A stretch of DNA of 9,474 nt from Planctomycetota bacterium (GCA_003559755.1 PWKM01000049.1:1-9474), one strand, 5' to 3'. Counted from the first letter of the stretch, positions 1 through 6,549 are shown. A program made the numbers and translations. The notes: generated from the sequence alone by a model not told the origin.

Positions 1-54
1 ATCGAACCCGCCGAGTGAGATCGGTCCGGGTCGGGGTTTCACCGATCATCTTAC

Positions 55-59
55 AGGAG
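55..59 (+). promoter_or_regulatory. Ribosome binding site that fixes the start of the beta-CASP gene
   Basis: AGGAG lies 8 nt upstream of the ATG at 68. The reading frame is open back to the window edge and has a GTG at 59, but that GTG overlaps this SD site, so 68 is the better start. No promoter is visible in the 67 nt before the gene. A frame-1 stop at 16-18 could end an upstream gene, but five codons are too few to call one. Confidence 0.75.
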
Positions 60-67
60 TGCTGCAA

Positions 68-1468
68 ATGAAAATGACATTTCTCGGCGCAGCAAACGAG
101 GTCACCGGCTCGATGCATCTCGTGGAGTCGCCCCAAGGCCGCCTGCTCATCGACTGCGGGATGTTTCAGGGCCACCGCCGCCAGGCGGAGAAGAAGAACC
201 GGACGTTCCAGACCGCCCCGGACACCGTCGATGCCGTCGTCCTGTCGCACGCCCATATCGATCACTCCGGCCGGCTCCCGCTGCTGCACGCCCGCGGTTT
301 CAACGGCAACATCTATGCGACGAGTGCCACCCGCGACCTGTGCTCGATTATGCTGCGCGACAGCGCCCACATCCAGCAGATGGACGCCGAGTACATCAAC
401 CGCAAGCGGGCAAAAAACGGTGAGGAACCGGTCGACCCGCTCTATTCCCAACTCGACGGGACCAAGGTGCTGCGGCACATCGTGTCGGTCGGCTACGGCC
501 GCCGCTTCTCGCCGGTGCCCGGGGTCAGCGGTCGGCTGGTTGACGCCGGGCACATCCTGGGCGCCGCCCTGATCCGGCTGGACTTCAACGGCGTCTCGCC
601 GCCGCTGCGGTTCGGCTACGCCGTCGACCTGGGCCGGCCGGGCATGCCGATTCTGCGCGACCCCGAGTCGCTGGCCGACGGCGGTCCGCTCGACGTGCTC
701 GTCCTGGAGAGCACCTACGGCGGACGCCATCACGACCCGCCCGAGGACATGGAGGCCGAGCTGGGCGGCCTGGTCAACCGGGTGGTCGAGCGGGGGGGCA
801 AGCTGATTATCCCCGCGTTCAGCGTCGGCCGGACGCAGAACGTGCTCTATTCGCTCCACAAGCTGTTCACCGAGGAGCGCGTGCCCAGCGTCCCCGTGTT
901 TGTCGACAGCCCGCTCTCGGTCAACGCGACCGACGTGTTCAAGATGCATCCCGAGTGCTATGACGACGAGACGGCCGGTTTCGTCGAGGACGGCGGCTCG
1001 GTGTTCAGCCATCGGTCGATGCACTACGTCAGTTCGCTCGCGGAATCCAAGGCCCTGCAGCGGCGACGTCGGCCGGCGATTATCATCAGCGCATCGGGGA
1101 TGTGCGAGGCCGGCCGGATTCTGCATCACCTGAAGCACACCATCACCAAGGAGCGGAACGCCGTGGGCATCGTGGGATACATGGCCGAACACACCCTGGG
1201 CCGACGGCTGGTCGAACGGCACAAACAGGTCAAGATATTCGGCCAGATGTACCCCGTCCGGTGCGAGATCGCCACGCTGAACGGCTTCTCGGCCCACGCC
1301 GACCACGACGGGCTGCTCGATTATGCCGACTCCGTGGCGGGGCCGGACACCCGCATCTTCCTCGTCCACGGTGAAGAGAAGGCCACCGGCCCGTTGCTCG
1401 CTGCCCTCCGAGAACGCGGCCACAACAACACAACCATCACGGCCCCCGGCATGACCGTGGACCTCTGA
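68..1468 (+). CDS. Beta-CASP family metallo-beta-lactamase-fold ribonuclease (CPSF-like RNase)
   Basis: A 466-aa protein with the full set of metallo-beta-lactamase and beta-CASP motifs. The metal-binding HxHxDH is H61, H63, D65, H66; further likely zinc ligands are H162 (VDAGH), D187 (AVDLGRPG, where relatives usually have SGDLGRPG) and H434 (LVHGE). The beta-CASP insert shows E214 (LESTYGGR), the PAFSVGRTQ stretch near 249-257, DSPLSVNATDVF near 280-291, SASGMCEAGRILHHLKH near 341-357, and FSAHAD with H410. Members of this family (Thermus TTHA0252 type, related to CPSF73 and RNase J) are zinc-dependent cytoplasmic endo- or exoribonucleases; the length is normal for them. No residue appears missing, so activity is likely. 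It is followed 17 nt later by the URO-D-like gene and is probably cotranscribed with it, although no functional link is obvious. RNA substrate specificity cannot be read from sequence. Family call is very secure; the biological target is unknown. Confidence 0.95.
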   Translation: MKMTFLGAANEVTGSMHLVESPQGRLLIDCGMFQGHRRQAEKKNRTFQTAPDTVDAVVLSHAHIDHSGRLPLLHARGFNGNIYATSATRDLCSIMLRDSAHIQQMDAEYINRKRAKNGEEPVDPLYSQLDGTKVLRHIVSVGYGRRFSPVPGVSGRLVDAGHILGAALIRLDFNGVSPPLRFGYAVDLGRPGMPILRDPESLADGGPLDVLVLESTYGGRHHDPPEDMEAELGGLVNRVVERGGKLIIPAFSVGRTQNVLYSLHKLFTEERVPSVPVFVDSPLSVNATDVFKMHPECYDDETAGFVEDGGSVFSHRSMHYVSSLAESKALQRRRRPAIIISASGMCEAGRILHHLKHTITKERNAVGIVGYMAEHTLGRRLVERHKQVKIFGQMYPVRCEIATLNGFSAHADHDGLLDYADSVAGPDTRIFLVHGEEKATGPLLAALRERGHNNTTITAPGMTVDL

Positions 1469-1485
1469 CCCATAAGGAGAAGCCC

Positions 1486-2532
1486 GTGACATCCCTTGAA
1501 CGCTGGCAGGCGGTGCTCAACCGCGAGACGCCCGACCGGGTGCCGATGGATTGGTGGAGCACCGGCGAGGTCGAGCAGAAAATCAAGGCGTACCTCGGAT
1601 GCGAGACGATGGACTCCGTCTGCGAGCGCCTGCACATCGACCGGCCGCTCACCGTGGGCCCGGCGTACGTCGGGCCGCCCACGCCCGACAACACCAACCC
1701 CTTCGGCATCCGCCGCCAGCGGATCGCCTACGAGGGGGGCGACTACAACGAGGTCGTCCACCACCCGCTCGCCGAGTTTGGAACGGTCGAGGAGATCGAA
1801 GACAGCTATACCTGGCCGTCGCCCGACTGGTGGGACTATTCATCGATCCCCGACCAGGTGAAGGGGAACGAACATCGCCCCATCCGCGGCGGCGGGTCCG
1901 AACCGTTCCTCACCTATAAACACCTGCGCGGCCAGGAGCAGGCGTTCATCGACCTGGTATTGAACCCCGAGCTCGTTCATTATTGCCTGGACCGCCTCTA
2001 CGAACTGTGCTACGTCAACACCGAGCGGATTTACGAACAGATTCCCGGGCGGGTGCTCATCACCTATGTGGCCGAGGACCTGGGCGCCCAGGAGGGGCTG
2101 ATGTACTCGCCCGACCAGATCCGGACGTTCTTCCTGCCTCGGATGAAGCGGATGATCGACCTGGCACACCAGGCGGGAGCGTTCGTCTTCCATCACAGCG
2201 ACGGCGCCATCCGTGACATCCTGCCCGACCTGATCGACGCGGGCATCGATGTCCTGAACCCCATCCAGTGGCGATGCAAGGGGATGGACCGCGAGGGGCT
2301 GAAACGCGACTTCGGCGACCGGGTCGTGTTCCACGGCGGAGTGGACAACCAGTACACACTGGCGTTCGGGTCCATCGAGGAGGTGCAGCAGGAGGTCCGC
2401 GACAACCTGAGGATACTCGGCGCGGGCGGCGGGTACATCCTCGCACCGTGCCACAATATCCAGCCGGTCAGCCCGCCGGAAAACATCGTCGCCATGTACG
2501 AGACGGGCTACGAAGCGGGCCGGCCGCAATAA
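1486..2532 (+). CDS. Uroporphyrinogen decarboxylase (URO-D)-like protein, possible corrinoid-linked methyltransferase
   Basis: A 348-aa protein starting at GTG, with AAGGAGA (1474-1480) just upstream. It has the URO-D/MtaA-CmuA TIM-barrel look: an N-terminal LERWQAVLNRETPDRVP segment (4-20), a D-L-G-x-Q-E segment near 198-203, FVFHHSDGAIRDILPDLIDAGIDVLNP (about 233-259), VVFHGGVD (280-287) and a C-terminal APCHNIQPVSPPENI (320-334). It lacks the arginine-rich N-terminal active-site motif of true HemE, so it is unlikely to act in haem synthesis. In cobalamin:CoM methyltransferases such as MtaA, zinc is bound by an HxC pair plus a later Cys. Here the aligned position reads H237-S238-D239 with C322 kept, so Asp replaces the first Cys. 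Such stand-alone proteins are abundant in Planctomycetota, Lentisphaerota and Hydrogenedentota and mostly uncharacterised. A methyl-transfer role is an inference; no corrinoid protein gene lies in the window. It is probably cotranscribed with the upstream nuclease gene. Confidence 0.88.
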   Translation: MTSLERWQAVLNRETPDRVPMDWWSTGEVEQKIKAYLGCETMDSVCERLHIDRPLTVGPAYVGPPTPDNTNPFGIRRQRIAYEGGDYNEVVHHPLAEFGTVEEIEDSYTWPSPDWWDYSSIPDQVKGNEHRPIRGGGSEPFLTYKHLRGQEQAFIDLVLNPELVHYCLDRLYELCYVNTERIYEQIPGRVLITYVAEDLGAQEGLMYSPDQIRTFFLPRMKRMIDLAHQAGAFVFHHSDGAIRDILPDLIDAGIDVLNPIQWRCKGMDREGLKRDFGDRVVFHGGVDNQYTLAFGSIEEVQQEVRDNLRILGAGGGYILAPCHNIQPVSPPENIVAMYETGYEAGRPQ

Positions 2533-2569
2533 GCAGAACCGGGGCGTTCAGGGGGGAGTGACAGCGGGG

Positions 2570-2587
2570 GAGCCGGTGTGCCGGCTC
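2570..2587. terminator. GC-rich hairpin between convergent genes, possible bidirectional terminator
   Basis: GAGCCGG (2570-2576) and CCGGCTC (2581-2587) form a perfect 7-bp stem with a TGTG loop, in the 53-nt gap between the convergent URO-D-like and serine acetyltransferase genes, just touching the latter's stop codon. Neither side is followed by a T-tract, so it is not a canonical intrinsic terminator. It could still stabilise 3' ends or pause polymerase from both directions. Confidence 0.35.
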
Positions 2588-3281
2588 ACGTCGGCCAGCC
2601 GCCGGCCGGATCGGCGCCGGTCTGGCGAAATCCGGATGACGACCGGGCGCCGCGCAGCTCCTCGATCTCCTGCTCCAACTGTTCCTGCTTGCGGACCAGG
2701 CGGAGTATGACCGCGTTGAGCGGGTCCGGGAGGTCGGCGTGACGCAGCATGTCGGCGGTGCTGGCCGACTCGCCGACCGTCCGTGCGGGCACCCCGACGA
2801 CCGTCGTTGCCGGAGGGACGGGCCTGATGACGACCGACCCGGCCCCGATCCGCGCGTCGTCCCCGATTTCGATCGGACCCAGCAGGATTGCTCCCGCGCC
2901 GATGACCACGTGGTTGCCCACCGTCGGATGCCGCTTCGTCTTCTCCGGCGACGTGCCACCGAGCACGACCCCCTGGTAGAGGAGGACATCGTCGCCGAGC
3001 TCGGCCGTCTCGCCGATCACCACCCCGGCCCCGTGGTCGATGAAGAACCGCCGGCCGATGCGTGCGCCCGGATGGATGTCCACCCCGGTCAGCGCCCTCG
3101 TCACGTATGAGAGAAACCGGGCGAGCAGCTTGAGATGATGCCGCCACAGCCAATGTGCGATGCGATACAGCCAGGTCGCGTGCAGGCCCGGGTAGCACAG
3201 GAGCACCTCCGGGACGCTGCGGGCGGCGGGGTCGCGGCGGAACGCCGTGGCGATGTCTTCGCGAAGTCGTTTCAGAACCAA
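2586..3281 (-). CDS. cysE: Serine O-acetyltransferase, short EpsC/CysE form
   Basis: A 231-aa enzyme that transfers acetyl from acetyl-CoA to L-serine, giving O-acetylserine for cysteine synthesis in the cytoplasm. A short helical N-terminal region (about 1-65) precedes the left-handed beta-helix of hexapeptide repeats (about 68-165). The catalytic pair D68 (VDIHPGARIG) and H83 (IDHGAGVVIGET) has the same 15-residue spacing as D143/H158 in E. coli CysE, and H118 (KRHPT) matches its H193. The N-terminus is much shorter than in E. coli CysE, as in the Bacillus/plant-like EpsC branch. After the beta-helix come about 60 residues with a charged coiled-coil-like stretch (195-210) and a glycine/proline-rich end. 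The start is TTG at 3281-3279, chosen because AAGGAG lies 8 nt upstream and the N-terminus KRLREDI is typical of the family. It is a single-gene unit with no cysteine synthase beside it. Function is secure; feedback control by cysteine is likely but not visible. Confidence 0.95.
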   Translation of the reverse strand: MVLKRLREDIATAFRRDPAARSVPEVLLCYPGLHATWLYRIAHWLWRHHLKLLARFLSYVTRALTGVDIHPGARIGRRFFIDHGAGVVIGETAELGDDVLLYQGVVLGGTSPEKTKRHPTVGNHVVIGAGAILLGPIEIGDDARIGAGSVVIRPVPPATTVVGVPARTVGESASTADMLRHADLPDPLNAVILRLVRKQEQLEQEIEELRGARSSSGFRQTGADPAGGWPT

Positions 3282-3401
3282 CGGTCTATCTCCTTGGCCC
3301 CGACCTGCGGTGTCGAGGTCATTGGTCTTCTGGTCGTCCTTTCGTCATCGGCCGAGCGGGTCGCCCTGCGGCGGCCTGCCCGACGGCAAACCTACTGAAC
3401 T
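3282..3401 (-). other. About 120-nt 5' leader of cysE with two tiny overlapping ORFs
   Basis: The region between the predicted cysE transcription start (near 3401) and the TTG codon holds no recognised riboswitch or T-box. Two short ORFs are visible on the minus strand: 3348-3319 (9 codons plus stop), whose TGA overlaps the ATG of a second at 3322-3272 (16 codons plus stop). The second runs through the cysE start in another frame. A 5-bp stem (3302-3306 with 3316-3320, 9-nt loop) lies just upstream of the SD. Neither ORF has a convincing SD, and both could be chance. Confidence 0.3.
3290..3295 (-). promoter_or_regulatory. Ribosome binding site supporting the TTG start of cysE
   Basis: On the minus strand AAGGAG sits 8 nt before TTG (3281-3279). 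No ATG or GTG is found at a comparable distance in this frame, so the strong SD is the main support for a TTG start. Confidence 0.75.
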
Positions 3402-3407
3402 AATAGG

Positions 3408-3436
3408 AGTTTACAGCGCCCGTCGTATCTTGTCAA
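3408..3436 (-). promoter_or_regulatory. Sigma-70-type promoter of cysE
   Basis: On the minus strand a perfect TTGACA (3436-3431) is followed by a 17-nt spacer and TAAACT (3413-3408, four of six matches to TATAAT). Predicted transcription starts near 3401, giving a leader of about 120 nt. This is among the clearest promoters in the window. Confidence 0.7.
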
Positions 3437-3449
3437 GCAGAATCGCGGG

Positions 3450-3480
3450 CTGAAACGGAAACGCGCACGGAAAATTTCAG
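3450..3480. repeat. Inverted and direct repeats upstream of the cysE promoter
   Basis: CTGAAA (3450-3455) and TTTCAG (3475-3480) form a 6-bp inverted repeat with a 19-nt spacer. Inside it ACGGAAA occurs twice, 12 nt apart (3455-3461 and 3467-3473). The element begins about 14 nt beyond the cysE -35 box on its upstream side, where an activator would bind. It is AT-richer than its surroundings. Whether it is an operator is inference. Confidence 0.3.
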
Positions 3481-3524
3481 CTCTCTGGTGTTGTGGCCTC
3501 CCTCTGCTCGGCCGGTCATTGGAC

Positions 3525-3554
3525 TTGCTTTATCCGGATGCACACCGGTAGAAT
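3525..3554 (+). promoter_or_regulatory. Promoter of the PD-(D/E)XK gene
   Basis: TTGCTT (3525-3530), an 18-nt spacer and TAGAAT (3549-3554, five of six matches to TATAAT) point rightwards. Transcription would start near 3561, about 50 nt before the ATG at 3610. Its position downstream of the in-frame GTG at 3493 argues against that longer start. Confidence 0.55.
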
Positions 3555-3578
3555 CGGGACCGTTCGGCAAACCGGTGT
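3542..3578. promoter_or_regulatory. Operator-like inverted repeat bracketing the -10 and start site
   Basis: ACACCGGT (3542-3549) and ACCGGTGT (3571-3578) are perfect reverse complements, 21 nt apart (29 nt centre to centre), and each contains the palindrome ACCGGT. The left arm touches the -10 box and lies upstream of the predicted transcript start, so the pair is more likely a protein-binding site than an RNA hairpin. A dimeric or tetrameric repressor bound here would block the PD-(D/E)XK promoter. The regulator is unknown; the gene's own product is not an obvious DNA-binding repressor. Confidence 0.4.
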
Positions 3579-3609
3579 TTCGTTCATATCGAATGAGCGG
3601 GGTTGTGTT

Positions 3610-4533
3610 ATGATTTCAATAGGCGTGTCATCGGTCCTCGAGCGCGACATTGACCTGCTCCTGGTGGAATTGCTGGCAGATTCGCCGCAGTTTTTCGACT
3701 GGTTTCTGTCCCGGCTCGGTCTCGACGCCGAGGCCGAACTCCTCGCTGTCGAACACTCGGTCACGACCCGGAACGGAGAATCCGACATCGAGGTGGCGTT
3801 CCGTCGCGGCAAGCGAGCAGTCAAACTTCTGATTGAGGATAAACTCGGAGCCGCGTTTCAGCCCCGCCAGTCGGAACGGTATCGGGAACGAGGCGAGCAG
3901 TACGTCCGTCGTGGTGACTGTGATGCGTTCCATACCGTTCTGGTGGCCCCGGCTTCATATTTCGGCGAGGACGAAACAACCTGTGGGTTCGACCATTGTA
4001 TCACTCTCGACGAGGTTCTGAACTGGGTGGAGCAGGCGAACAGTTTTGGCGTGTGGGGGGAATATAAGGCAGCTCTCATTCGGTCTGCGCTGGAACGCGG
4101 GTCGAGCGGGTGGCAGGTGGTGCCGGATGAAGCGGTCACCCGGTTCTGGCAGGAGTATTGGAAGCGGGCCTCATCTGACGCGCCCGAGCTCAGGATGCCG
4201 AGGCCTGGCCCGAAACCGGCGATCTCGAACTTCATCTACTTTCGCCCGCGCGGCCTGCCCACCGATGCCAAACTCATTCATAAAGTCCTGTACGGACATG
4301 TAGACATCCAGTTTGCCGGCCGTGCCGAGGACATCGATGCCCTGGAGCGTGAGTACTCCGACATGCTGGAGGAGGGGATGCATATTCAACGGGCCGGCAA
4401 ATCGGCCGTCATCCGGATGTGCGTTCCGAAGATAGACATGACTGCCCCGTTCGCCGAATCACTCCCGCACGTGCGCCAGTGCCTGGCCGCTGCCACCCGG
4501 CTTCTCAACTGGCACCGGCGCCATAAGGGCTGA
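3610..4533 (+). CDS. PD-(D/E)XK nuclease-superfamily protein of unknown role
   Basis: A 307-aa protein from ATG 3610. The in-frame GTG at 3493 would add 39 residues that do not look like this family and lies upstream of the promoter. The N-terminal half carries a PD-(D/E)XK-type core: E43/E48 region, D59 (GESDIEV) and E76-D77-K78 (LLIEDKLGAAF), followed by the conserved-looking QPRQSERYRERG (84-95, Q87, R90, Y91). This resembles the PDDEXK_4-type hypothetical nucleases (family memory, not a search). The C-terminal part (about 205-307) is a separate region with VDIQF, AGKSAVIRM and a tryptophan-containing end; I do not recognise it. The SD is weak. The stop of a tiny upstream ORF (3593-3613) overlaps this ATG. 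Local GC is visibly lower than in neighbours, consistent with acquisition by transfer. No methyltransferase, ATPase or other defence partner is adjacent, so a restriction or defence role is only a possibility. The fold call is good, the function is not known. Confidence 0.8.
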   Translation: MISIGVSSVLERDIDLLLVELLADSPQFFDWFLSRLGLDAEAELLAVEHSVTTRNGESDIEVAFRRGKRAVKLLIEDKLGAAFQPRQSERYRERGEQYVRRGDCDAFHTVLVAPASYFGEDETTCGFDHCITLDEVLNWVEQANSFGVWGEYKAALIRSALERGSSGWQVVPDEAVTRFWQEYWKRASSDAPELRMPRPGPKPAISNFIYFRPRGLPTDAKLIHKVLYGHVDIQFAGRAEDIDALEREYSDMLEEGMHIQRAGKSAVIRMCVPKIDMTAPFAESLPHVRQCLAAATRLLNWHRRHKG

Positions 4534-4549
4534 TGACGATGCTCGGCGG

Positions 4550-5302
4550 CTATTCCCCTTCTTTATCCGTCTTTTCTCTCCGCTTCTGCTTCGCCCGTTC
4601 TTCTTGTGCGATGTTATTCTCGTATTGTTCCTTGTCCCACTTCTCGTCGAAGTAGTCGAGTTTGTGGAGCGGCATGACGACGCCGGAGGCGACGTTACCG
4701 AGGTGTGCGTTGATCCGTTTCAGGAAGCGGAATGAGAGGGCGAGGCACACCGCCTGGTTTGCGTTCAGCGTCTCGTCGCGCGCGATCTTCTCCACCATAG
4801 TGTCGCTTCGGTGGGATATGTCCACCTTCTCGACGATGACCTCGTGGCCGAGCACCTGGTCGTCCTCGGCGAACGCCCGCCGCGTCTTTCGGAATGTCGT
4901 CGCGACCTGGTCGGCCAGCTCGCGGAGATCCCGGGCGTAGGGCAGGTCGGTGACGCGGTCCTGAAACATCCCGGCGACCTCGAGCAGGTTCTTGCAGTAG
5001 TCGCCCGCCCGCTCGATGTCCTTCGACACGCTCATCAGGACCAGGCAGGCGGGTGCGTCGCCCCGGGGGTTGACCGCCAGGTGTTCGACGAGCTGCTTGC
5101 GGATGAGCCGCTCGGTCTTGTTCACCTTGATGTCGGTCCGATAAAGCGTCTCGCCCGCCTCGGCACAGGTCCGGGCGCCGAACAGGGCGTCGGTCGAACA
5201 TCGGAACATGTCCTCGACCATGTCGATCATTTCCAGGAACTGGTGGAACGACTCCTTGAGCAGGTCGATCTTCTTCCACATCCGGATCAGTTCTTTGAGC
5301 AT
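4550..5302 (-). CDS. PhoU-like phosphate transport regulator (DUF47/TIGR00153-like)
   Basis: A 250-aa, all-helical cytoplasmic protein with two PhoU-type halves. The first half holds DIKVNKTERLIRKQLVEHL (57-75) and SVSKDIERAGDYCKNLLEV (91-109), including the E97-R98-x-x-D101 metal motif of PhoU. The second half holds HEVIVEKVDISHRSD (153-167) and LSFRFLKRINAHLGNVASGVVMP (189-211), where KRINAH stands in place of the ERIGDH-like motif, so the second metal site is probably lost. From memory this is usual in PhoU-like proteins that partner Na/Pi transporters. The last 25 residues are a charged Glu/Lys-rich tail. It lies 11 nt downstream of the cotransporter gene, its SD overlaps that gene's stop, and the pair is almost certainly one operon. 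The likely role is to restrain or adjust phosphate uptake. It converges with the PD-(D/E)XK gene across 16 nt, with no visible terminator. Confidence 0.88.
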   Translation of the reverse strand: MLKELIRMWKKIDLLKESFHQFLEMIDMVEDMFRCSTDALFGARTCAEAGETLYRTDIKVNKTERLIRKQLVEHLAVNPRGDAPACLVLMSVSKDIERAGDYCKNLLEVAGMFQDRVTDLPYARDLRELADQVATTFRKTRRAFAEDDQVLGHEVIVEKVDISHRSDTMVEKIARDETLNANQAVCLALSFRFLKRINAHLGNVASGVVMPLHKLDYFDEKWDKEQYENNIAQEERAKQKRREKTDKEGE

Positions 5303-5309
5303 TGTTCAA

Positions 5310-5314
5310 CTCCT
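5310..5314 (-). promoter_or_regulatory. SD of the phoU-like gene overlapping the transporter stop codon
   Basis: On the minus strand the transporter's TGA (5316-5314) runs directly into AGGAG (5314-5310), which sits 7 nt before the ATG at 5302. A ribosome terminating on the transporter reading frame would uncover or occupy this site, a typical layout for translational coupling. Confidence 0.65.
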
Positions 5315-6462
5315 CACGAAAGCAGACGGTACAAGAGAATCAAACCACCGGGGATGCCGAAGAAGATCAGGAACACACCCACCACGGCCAGCCGGCGTGA
5401 ACGAGCGGCAAGAACCCCCGCCCTCTCGGCGACCCGCACCGGGAGCGCCCGCACCGCGGGGATCGGATAGAACAGGAGCATCCCGGACACATTAAACAGG
5501 CAATGCACCAGAGCGATGGTCACCCCCCATCCGCCGACCGCCAGCGAGGCGATCAGCGCGGTGAACGTTGTCCCGATGTTTGCCCCGATGGTGATGGGAA
5601 ATATCTGGGACACCGAGACGATCCCCGCCGCCGCCATCGGGACCATAATCGAGGTGGTGATGGAACTGGACTGCACCATGACCGTTAACAGCAGCCCGAT
5701 GAGGATGCAAAGCCAGCCCGACTTGCCCAGCACCTTGTTGATAAACGTTTCGGCACGCCCGGCCATCACCCGGCGAAGCGTCTTGACCTGGCGCAACAGG
5801 GCAAAGAAAATAAAGCACAGTCCGATTACCGCCGTGAGAACCGCCGAAAGGCCCGGCTCGGTCGGCTTTCCCACCAACGTCTCCACCACCCAGATCATCG
5901 GGCGAATCACCGGCCCCAGCGGGTCGAAACCCGCCACCTCGCCGAGCGCCGCATCGGGGGAGATCGGCGGCAGAATGGCGGTCAGCCAGAGGGCAGTCTT
6001 CTCGAGGAACCCGAACGCAAGCTCGAGCGGCAGCAGAATAATCACCACAAACAGGTTAAAGACATCATGCACGATCGCTCCCCCGAGTGCCCGCCTGAAC
6101 TCCTCGCGCCGCATCACGTAACCCATCGAGACCAACACGTTGGTCACGGTCGTCCCGATGTTCGCCCCCATCACGATCGGGATCGCATTGCTCAACTCGA
6201 GCGCGTTGACCGCGACCAGGCCGACGACGATGGAACTCGCCGTGGCCGAACTCTGGATGATACTGGTGATAAAGATTCCCGCGAACAGTCCCACGAACGG
6301 GTTCTGGGTGCTCCGGAGAACCCGGACCGCGAACGGATGGTGCTGCATCGCATTGCTGCCGATGCCCAGAAGTTTGACGCCGCTGATGAAGATATAAAGG
6401 TGAAGAACGATCACCAGTGCGGTGACTACTTTCGGCCGCCACCCGTTATTCGCGACTTCCAT
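5314..6462 (-). CDS. Sodium/phosphate cotransporter, PNaS (NptA/SLC34-like) family
   Basis: A 382-aa integral inner-membrane protein that should import inorganic phosphate together with sodium. It shows the inverted-repeat architecture of the family. The first QSSAT is at 70-74 within FAGIFITSIIQSSATASSIV, followed by GANIGTT at 99-105. The second, QSSS, begins at Q264 within IGLLLTVMVQSSSITTSIM, followed by GANIGTT at 293-299. Further hydrophobic segments lie near 11-30, 130-150, 205-222, 311-335 and 357-380. The fused C-terminal PhoU domain of many bacterial homologues is absent; the separate PhoU-like gene 11 nt downstream supplies it. ATG 6462 follows AGGGAGG with only three bases between, a tight spacing, but no better in-frame start precedes the first membrane segment. 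A divergent promoter lies upstream, with a structured leader. Function is secure at family level. Confidence 0.94.
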   Translation of the reverse strand: MEVANNGWRPKVVTALVIVLHLYIFISGVKLLGIGSNAMQHHPFAVRVLRSTQNPFVGLFAGIFITSIIQSSATASSIVVGLVAVNALELSNAIPIVMGANIGTTVTNVLVSMGYVMRREEFRRALGGAIVHDVFNLFVVIILLPLELAFGFLEKTALWLTAILPPISPDAALGEVAGFDPLGPVIRPMIWVVETLVGKPTEPGLSAVLTAVIGLCFIFFALLRQVKTLRRVMAGRAETFINKVLGKSGWLCILIGLLLTVMVQSSSITTSIMVPMAAAGIVSVSQIFPITIGANIGTTFTALIASLAVGGWGVTIALVHCLFNVSGMLLFYPIPAVRALPVRVAERAGVLAARSRRLAVVGVFLIFFGIPGGLILLYRLLS

Positions 6463-6543
6463 AGACCTCCCTGGAAAAAGAACCCGTTCCCTGGGGCGGA
6501 ACCGCTGCCGCCAGCCGGAGCATCAACGAGACCGCCCCACCCG
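6463..6543 (-). other. Structured 5' leader of the Na/Pi transporter mRNA
   Basis: The roughly 80-nt leader contains a perfect 7-bp inverted repeat (6493-6499 with 6532-6538, GGGGCGG and CCGCCCC) enclosing a smaller hairpin (6504-6507 with 6512-6515, loop CCGC). The outer stem ends about 22 nt before the SD. It is not a riboswitch class I recognise. It may stabilise the message or regulate initiation. Confidence 0.3.
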
Positions 6544-6549
6544 GCCAAG

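Noticed and set aside
1840..2529. Minus-strand open frame of about 229 codons opposite the URO-D-like gene
   Set aside because: The plus-strand product has clear family motifs; the antisense product resembles nothing and lacks an SD.
1486..2532. True haem-pathway uroporphyrinogen decarboxylase (hemE)
   Set aside because: The arginine-rich N-terminal active-site motif of HemE is missing and the N-terminus follows the MtaA/CmuA-like pattern.
3282..3401. T-box or other cysteine-responsive riboswitch upstream of cysE
   Set aside because: No T-box core sequence, anti-terminator or terminator with a T-tract can be seen; only a 5-bp stem is present.
3493..3609. Extended GTG start for the PD-(D/E)XK protein
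   Set aside because: The extra 39 residues do not look like the family, and a good promoter (3525-3554) lies inside this stretch, so ATG 3610 is preferred.
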